Source: an uncultured Bacteroidales bacterium (GTDB lineage Bacteria > Bacteroidota > Bacteroidia > Bacteroidales > Marinilabiliaceae). From it: a stretch of 36,852 bases of DNA. The stretch covers positions 1 through 36,852 of the forward strand of contig CALAUL010000037.1 in assembly GCA_937892255.1 (NCBI GenBank), given 5' to 3'. The position numbers were made by a program, and so were the translations under genes. Below are positions 32,733-36,852 of the stretch, piece by piece (positions within the stretch are counted from its first letter, which is position 1; every line of letters starts with the position of its first letter). The notes under the pieces were generated by a model. It saw nothing but the letters and a program-made list of their open reading frames with translations, was not told the origin of the DNA and made no database searches.

Positions 32733-34004
32733 ATGGAACCATTAGCAGAGAGAATGCGTCCGCAGACATTAGAAGATTATGTCGGACAACGACATCTTGT
32801 CGGTGAAGGGTCTGTTATGAGAAAGATGATAGACTCGGGCAATATGTCGTCGGTGATATTGTGGGGACCTCCGGGTGTGGGAAAAACAACTTTGGCAAAG
32901 ATTATTTCCCAAAAAAACAATAGTGCATTCTATACACTTTCGGCAATCAGTTCCGGAGTGAAAGATGTGCGCGAAGTGATAGAAAAAGCCAAGGGAGCCG
33001 GATTTTTCTATTCGGCACGGCCCATTCTCTTTATAGATGAAATACATCGTTTTAGCAAGGCTCAACAAGATAGCCTTTTGGCGGCTGTGGAAGAGGGAGT
33101 CGTAACACTTATAGGTGCGACAACCGAAAATCCGTCTTTCGAAGTTATTTCTCCTCTCCTTTCACGTTGTCAGGTGTATGTACTCAAGTCTTTGGAGCGT
33201 GACGACTTGATACAACTTGCGCACAGGGTGATAAAAACGGACAAGCTTCTTAAAGAATTGAATATTGTTATAGCCGAAGACGCCGCATTGGTACGCTATT
33301 CGGGAGGAGATGCTCGTAAACTCTTAAATATCATAGACTTGGTTGTTGCCTCGCAACATGGGTCGTCGGAAATAGTCATAAATGACAAGAGTGTGGTGGA
33401 GAATCTGCAACAAAGTCCGGCGCAATATGATAAAAATGGAGAGATGCATTATGATATCATCTCTGCATTTATCAAGTCTATACGAGGTTCGGATCCTGAT
33501 GCAGCTGTCTATTGGTTGGCAAGAATGATTGAGGGTGGCGAAGATCCAAAATTCATTGCACGTCGTTTGGTTATTTCTGCGGCTGAAGATGTAGGACTTG
33601 CCAACCCTAATGCGTTGCTTTTGGCAAATACAGCCTTTGATGCTATACATAAAGTTGGTTGGCCGGAAGGTCGTATTGTACTGTCAGAAGTAGCCATCTA
33701 TTTAGCCACTTCCCCAAAAAGCAATTCTGCTTATATGGCTATCAATGACTCTCTTGAATTTGTTAAGAAAACGGGAAATTTGCCCGTTCCACTTCATTTG
33801 AGAAATGCACCGACAAAACTGATGTCAGAACTAAATTATGGCAAAGAGTACAAATATGCACATGATTATCCGCAACATTTTGTCGACCAACAATATTTGC
33901 CCGACGATATAGCAGATATGAGATTTTATCGTTCGCAAGAAAATGTGGCGGAACAAAAAACAAAAGAGAGAATGGCTTCCCTCTGGGGCGAAAAGAAAAA
34001 ATGA
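32733..34004 (+). CDS. rarA: Replication-associated recombination protein A (AAA+ ATPase)
   Basis: 423-residue AAA+ ATPase of the RarA/MgsA/WRNIP1 family, which acts at stalled replication forks together with SSB. Walker A is GPPGVGKT (45-52), Walker B LFIDEIH (Asp102-Glu103), sensor 1 IGATTENPSFE, then the C-terminal tetramerisation region with DPDAAVYWLARMIEGGEDP and NPNALLLANTA. N-terminal PLAERMRPQTLEDYVGQRHL is typical. It lies inside an operon and its stop overlaps the next start by four bases (ATGA). Confidence 0.95.
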   Translation: MEPLAERMRPQTLEDYVGQRHLVGEGSVMRKMIDSGNMSSVILWGPPGVGKTTLAKIISQKNNSAFYTLSAISSGVKDVREVIEKAKGAGFFYSARPILFIDEIHRFSKAQQDSLLAAVEEGVVTLIGATTENPSFEVISPLLSRCQVYVLKSLERDDLIQLAHRVIKTDKLLKELNIVIAEDAALVRYSGGDARKLLNIIDLVVASQHGSSEIVINDKSVVENLQQSPAQYDKNGEMHYDIISAFIKSIRGSDPDAAVYWLARMIEGGEDPKFIARRLVISAAEDVGLANPNALLLANTAFDAIHKVGWPEGRIVLSEVAIYLATSPKSNSAYMAINDSLEFVKKTGNLPVPLHLRNAPTKLMSELNYGKEYKYAHDYPQHFVDQQYLPDDIADMRFYRSQENVAEQKTKERMASLWGEKKK

Positions 34005-34570
34005 TTATGCGTACAATATTAATGATGTTATTGATGTCGTGTTGTGTTAACATCATGGCTCAGGAAAAAGTTAATACAAAGTCGTTAAAGACGACATTCT
34101 TGTCTTGGGCAACAGGTTCTGTCAAACTCTTTTACGAGCAAAGTGTCTCGAACAGACAGACGGTGGAAGGGGCTATCGGATACATAGGTGCAATGCACGA
34201 TGAAAAAAAGAACAACCCGAAAGGCTTCCTTTTACGTGGTAGTTATAAGTGGAATGTGGCTTTGTCAAGTGAAACAGAACCGTTGACGGGATTATATCTC
34301 AAACCGGAAGCGATGTTTTCGACATTTCGCTATGATAATAAAGAGACACTTCTGCGCGAACGTTCGTCGATGTTTGCACTAATAGGAGAAGTTGGATATC
34401 AGTGGGTAAAAAGGGGCTTCGTGTTAGACCTGTTTTGGGGTATAGGTCCGGCACTTGGAAAGGAGGCTGACACATGGTATGAACACGGATTTATGTTGTT
34501 CGACTTCCTTGGAATGAAAAGTAAATATATAGCATGTAGTGCCGGAATAAAACTCGGTTGTGCATTCTAA
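34001..34570 (+). CDS. Small exported protein, probably outer membrane
   Basis: 189 residues with a signal peptide (MIMRTILMMLLMSCCVNIMAQ). The mature part alternates hydrophobic and polar residues (VKLFYEQSVSNRQTVEGAIGYIG, GEVGYQWVKRGFVLDLFWGIGPALG) as in small beta-barrels of the DUF3575 kind; I do not recognise it firmly. It ends in a strand-like SAGIKLGCAF, with a final Phe as in outer-membrane barrels. The ATGA overlap with rarA supports the start at 34001; an ATG at 34007 is possible. kdsA follows after 45 bases, so a link with envelope assembly is possible from position only. Confidence 0.7.
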   Translation: MIMRTILMMLLMSCCVNIMAQEKVNTKSLKTTFLSWATGSVKLFYEQSVSNRQTVEGAIGYIGAMHDEKKNNPKGFLLRGSYKWNVALSSETEPLTGLYLKPEAMFSTFRYDNKETLLRERSSMFALIGEVGYQWVKRGFVLDLFWGIGPALGKEADTWYEHGFMLFDFLGMKSKYIACSAGIKLGCAF

Positions 34571-34615
34571 ACAAGTTATAGATAAGAATATCAGAACAAT
34601 AATTAAGATAAAACA

Positions 34616-35428
34616 ATGATTATAGAACAGATTCCTCAGATAAAAAATACAGAAAGTGGCAATTTCTTTGTCTTCGCCGGTCCGTGTGTCATAGAAGGAG
34701 AAGAAATGGCTATGCGTATAGCCGAACATCTTACAAAAGCGTGTGACAAATTGCAAATACCATTTGTCTTTAAAGGGTCATACAGAAAAGCGAATCGCTC
34801 ACGTATCGATTCATTTAGTGGCATAGGAGACGAAAAGGCTTTGAAGATATTGCAGAAAGTAAGCAAGACGTTTGGCGTTCCGACTGTTACGGATTTTCAT
34901 TCGGCTGACGAGGCGACTATGGCGGCCGAATATGTTGATGTATTGCAAGTTCCTGCGTTTCTTTGTCGTCAGACTGATATTCTTGTTGCAGCGGCGCAGA
35001 CAGGCAAAGTCGTTAATATCAAGAAAGGACAATTTCTTGCTCCGGACGCTATTGAACATGCGGTTAGAAAGGTAAAAGATTCTGGAAATGATAAAGTTAT
35101 CATCACCGATAGAGGAACGATGTTTGGGTATTATGACCTCATTGTCGATTATCGCGGAATACCCGTTATGCAACAGCAAGCTCCTGTTGTATTGGATATA
35201 ACACATTCGTTGCAACAGCCGAATCAAGCCTCAGGTGTTACGGGAGGCAAGCCGGCACTTATAGAGACGGTAGCTCGAGCCGGAGTTGCAGTGGGTGTCG
35301 ACGGACTTTTCCTCGAAACGCATTTCGACCCTCGCAATGCAAAGTCAGATGGGGCAAATGTGCTTGATTTGCAACTCTTTGAACAACTTATGGAACGTCT
35401 TGTTAAAATACGTCAGGCTGTTAAATAA
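34616..35428 (+). CDS. kdsA: 3-Deoxy-8-phosphooctulonate synthase
   Basis: Condenses PEP with arabinose 5-phosphate to Kdo-8-phosphate for lipopolysaccharide, in the cytosol. 270 residues, normal length. Motifs are AGPCVIEGEE (Cys24), FVFKGSYRKANRSRIDSFSG, PAFLCRQTDILVAAAQTGKVVNIKKGQF in two contiguous pieces, and the late ETHFDPRNAKSDGAN. The Cys in GPCVIEG where E. coli KdsA has Asn indicates the metal-dependent class. It lies in the rarA operon; the next gene starts 8 bases after its stop. Confidence 0.95.
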   Translation: MIIEQIPQIKNTESGNFFVFAGPCVIEGEEMAMRIAEHLTKACDKLQIPFVFKGSYRKANRSRIDSFSGIGDEKALKILQKVSKTFGVPTVTDFHSADEATMAAEYVDVLQVPAFLCRQTDILVAAAQTGKVVNIKKGQFLAPDAIEHAVRKVKDSGNDKVIITDRGTMFGYYDLIVDYRGIPVMQQQAPVVLDITHSLQQPNQASGVTGGKPALIETVARAGVAVGVDGLFLETHFDPRNAKSDGANVLDLQLFEQLMERLVKIRQAVK

Positions 35429-35436
35429 TTCGAGAA

Positions 35437-36528
35437 ATGAATAGAGTGTTGTTCTTAATGTGCATCGTTGTTTTGTTGTCATCATGCAACAATGGACAGT
35501 ATGTCGTTGAGTGTAATGTAGAGTCTGCGGTAAATGACGATGACACACTTTACCTTGAAAGTTATGACAACGTTGTTATCTCCGAATCGAGAACAGATAC
35601 AGCTGTTGTGAGAGATGGCAGAATTGTCTTTGTCGGAGAAATAGATGGTTCGGCCATTAGACGACTGAATATCAATGGCAATATAATAAACTTTATAGTC
35701 GAACCCGGAAACATTTCAATAGATTTCAAAAAAGGATTGGCTTCGGGAACACCTCTGAATGAACAAATGGCAATATATATGTCGTCATTGGTCGATATTA
35801 CGGACAAATATGGTAGAGAGTGGGACGATATTTCGGCAAGGACAGACATTTCAAGAGATGAACGAAGCGAGCTCCTCTCTCAACTTATGCACAATGCACA
35901 CCGAGAAGAGTATCTGCTTGCAAAAGAGGTTGTTCGAAATCATAAAGATGACGCTTTGGGACAGTGGGCTTTCTTGCAGGGAATAGCCGGTAATGAATGC
36001 GTCACAGCGAGTATGTACTATGAGGAGTTAGCTCAAGCGGGTGCTTTGATAGCTTTATATCCCCCCATAAAGAGGGAGACAGAACGCTTGAAAGCACAAG
36101 AACAGACGTGTGTCGGAGCAAAATATACTGACGTTGTCTTTGGTGAAATATCAGATTCTGTTTGTGTTCGATTGTCGGATTTTATTCGTGGAAAACAACT
36201 GTATTTAGTTGACGTGTGGACGTCGAGTAGTGAACCTTGTATGCGTTGCAGAGCCTTGTTGAATCAATTGTATTCCAGATATGCAGAAAAAGGATTAAGT
36301 GTCATTTCAGTTACATTAGATAAGGATAAAGTGTCAATCGAAAATATCATTGCTGAATGTCAATTTCCGGTCGTTGTTGATAGTGATATGCAACTTCTCG
36401 ATGTATATGGAGTTCAGAATGTTCCGTTTCTGATGTTGATAGATTCGGATGAAAAAATATTGGCAAGAGGCATATCTCCATCAGCATTAGAACATTGGGT
36501 GAGAACAGAATTGCCGGAAGGTGAGTGA
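35437..36528 (+). CDS. TlpA-like thioredoxin-fold lipoprotein with DUF4369-like N-terminus
   Basis: 363 residues. Lipobox LSSC (Cys17) marks a lipoprotein. Residues about 20-125 look like DUF4369, common in Bacteroidetes thiol-disulfide proteins; a helical middle follows; residues about 225-360 are a TlpA/AhpC-like thioredoxin fold with cis-Pro (VQNVPF) and a final strand. The active site is odd: where relatives read WASWCGPC, this reads WTSSSEPCMRC, so the usual first Cys is Ser and a new CxxC (Cys268, Cys271) is formed three residues later. It may still be redox active, or have another role. It is the last gene of the operon; a strong terminator follows. Confidence 0.85.
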   Translation: MNRVLFLMCIVVLLSSCNNGQYVVECNVESAVNDDDTLYLESYDNVVISESRTDTAVVRDGRIVFVGEIDGSAIRRLNINGNIINFIVEPGNISIDFKKGLASGTPLNEQMAIYMSSLVDITDKYGREWDDISARTDISRDERSELLSQLMHNAHREEYLLAKEVVRNHKDDALGQWAFLQGIAGNECVTASMYYEELAQAGALIALYPPIKRETERLKAQEQTCVGAKYTDVVFGEISDSVCVRLSDFIRGKQLYLVDVWTSSSEPCMRCRALLNQLYSRYAEKGLSVISVTLDKDKVSIENIIAECQFPVVVDSDMQLLDVYGVQNVPFLMLIDSDEKILARGISPSALEHWVRTELPEGE

Positions 36529-36567
36529 TAAGATACTTTCAGTTGTTGAACAGACGTTATAGTTAAA

Positions 36568-36613
36568 GAGGTCGGGTTAAAAGTGATATTTTGACCCGAC
36601 CTCGTTTGGTTTT
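36568..36613. terminator. Two-way terminator between the TlpA-like gene and pheT
   Basis: A 15-bp stem, GAGGTCGGGTTAAAA (36568-36582) with TTTTGACCCGACCTC (36589-36603), one G-U pair, 6-base loop, then GTTTGGTTTT. Confidence 0.85.
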
Positions 36614-36628
36614 AAATAGTATTCTTTG

Positions 36629-36852
36629 TTATCTCAGTTCTGCTCCAAGTTCTCTCTTAAACGAAGCTGTGAGTTTTTCCATTATCTTTTCAATATCTTT
36701 ATCTTGAAGAGTCTTTGTTTCATCAAGGATAGTGAAACTAACATCGTATGACTTCTTGCCTTCTGGTAGGTTCTTGCCTTCGTAAACATCGAATAGTGCT
36801 ATTCTCTTAAGAAGTTTTTTCTCAGTACGAGTAGCTATAGACTTTATTTGAG
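36629..36852 (-). CDS. pheT: Phenylalanyl-tRNA synthetase beta subunit, 3' end
   Basis: The last 73 codons only; the gene continues beyond the window. The fragment (LFDVYEGKNLPEGKKSYD, then ILDETKTLQDKDIEKIMEKL) is the C-terminal ferredoxin-like anticodon-binding domain (FDX-ACB) of PheT, which binds the tRNA-Phe anticodon stem. It ends in TASFKRELGAELR. It converges on the TlpA-like gene, with the shared hairpin between. Confidence 0.9.
   Translation of the reverse strand, partial: QIKSIATRTEKKLLKRIALFDVYEGKNLPEGKKSYDVSFTILDETKTLQDKDIEKIMEKLTASFKRELGAELR

Overview
This window looks like chromosomal DNA of a Bacteroidales bacterium, most likely Prevotella-like (the genus is inference). The support is: promoters of the Bacteroidetes form (TTTG, about 20 bp, TAnnTTTG) before several genes, no evident Shine-Dalgarno sequences, many lipoproteins, a gldF/gldG pair, a sodium-pumping methylmalonyl-CoA decarboxylase operon, and families typical of the phylum (LytTR with membrane anchor, DUF4469, DUF4369-TlpA). 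No rRNA, tRNA, transposase, phage gene or CRISPR array was seen.

Layout. 1-281: 3' end of PEP carboxykinase. 662-2311: a solitary GH5 endoglucanase lipoprotein with an unusual repeat-bearing leader. 2376-6414 (minus): MFS-PlsC fusion, menE and menC. 6577-11187 (plus): surE, a small membrane protein, lpxB, gldF, gldG. 11217-12767: an AT-rich gene joining an EVE/PUA-like domain to a PD-(D/E)XK nuclease domain, with its own promoter element; this is the best candidate for an undescribed defence system. 12793-15164: cysteate synthase-like PLP enzyme, secreted metallo-beta-lactamase-fold protein, tiny lipoprotein. 15339-16337: gapA. 16612-17328 (minus): HU-like/DUF4469 protein, with a 23-bp tandem repeat array upstream. 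17867-20491 (minus): valS. 21009-25046: methylmalonyl-CoA decarboxylase operon (alpha, LTD-gamma, biotin carrier, beta). 25277-29190: ygiQ-type radical SAM protein and an M13 peptidase lipoprotein. 29277-31958 (minus): acyl-CoA synthetase and a membrane LytTR regulator; an exact 19-bp direct repeat lies on either side of the LytTR gene. 32385-36528 (plus): SUI1-like factor, rarA, a small exported protein, kdsA and a TlpA-like lipoprotein. 36629-36852 (minus): 3' end of pheT.

How the genes fit together. PEP carboxykinase, GAPDH and the decarboxylase pump belong to the glucose to succinate/propionate fermentation usual in this group, with the last step coupled to Na+ export. MenC/MenE feed menaquinone for fumarate respiration. 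LpxB and KdsA make lipid A and Kdo. Most of the rest is housekeeping. The unusual parts are the EVE-nuclease gene, the non-coding 23-bp array, the LytTR segment with a promoter almost on its start codon, and a TlpA-like protein with a shifted CxxC.
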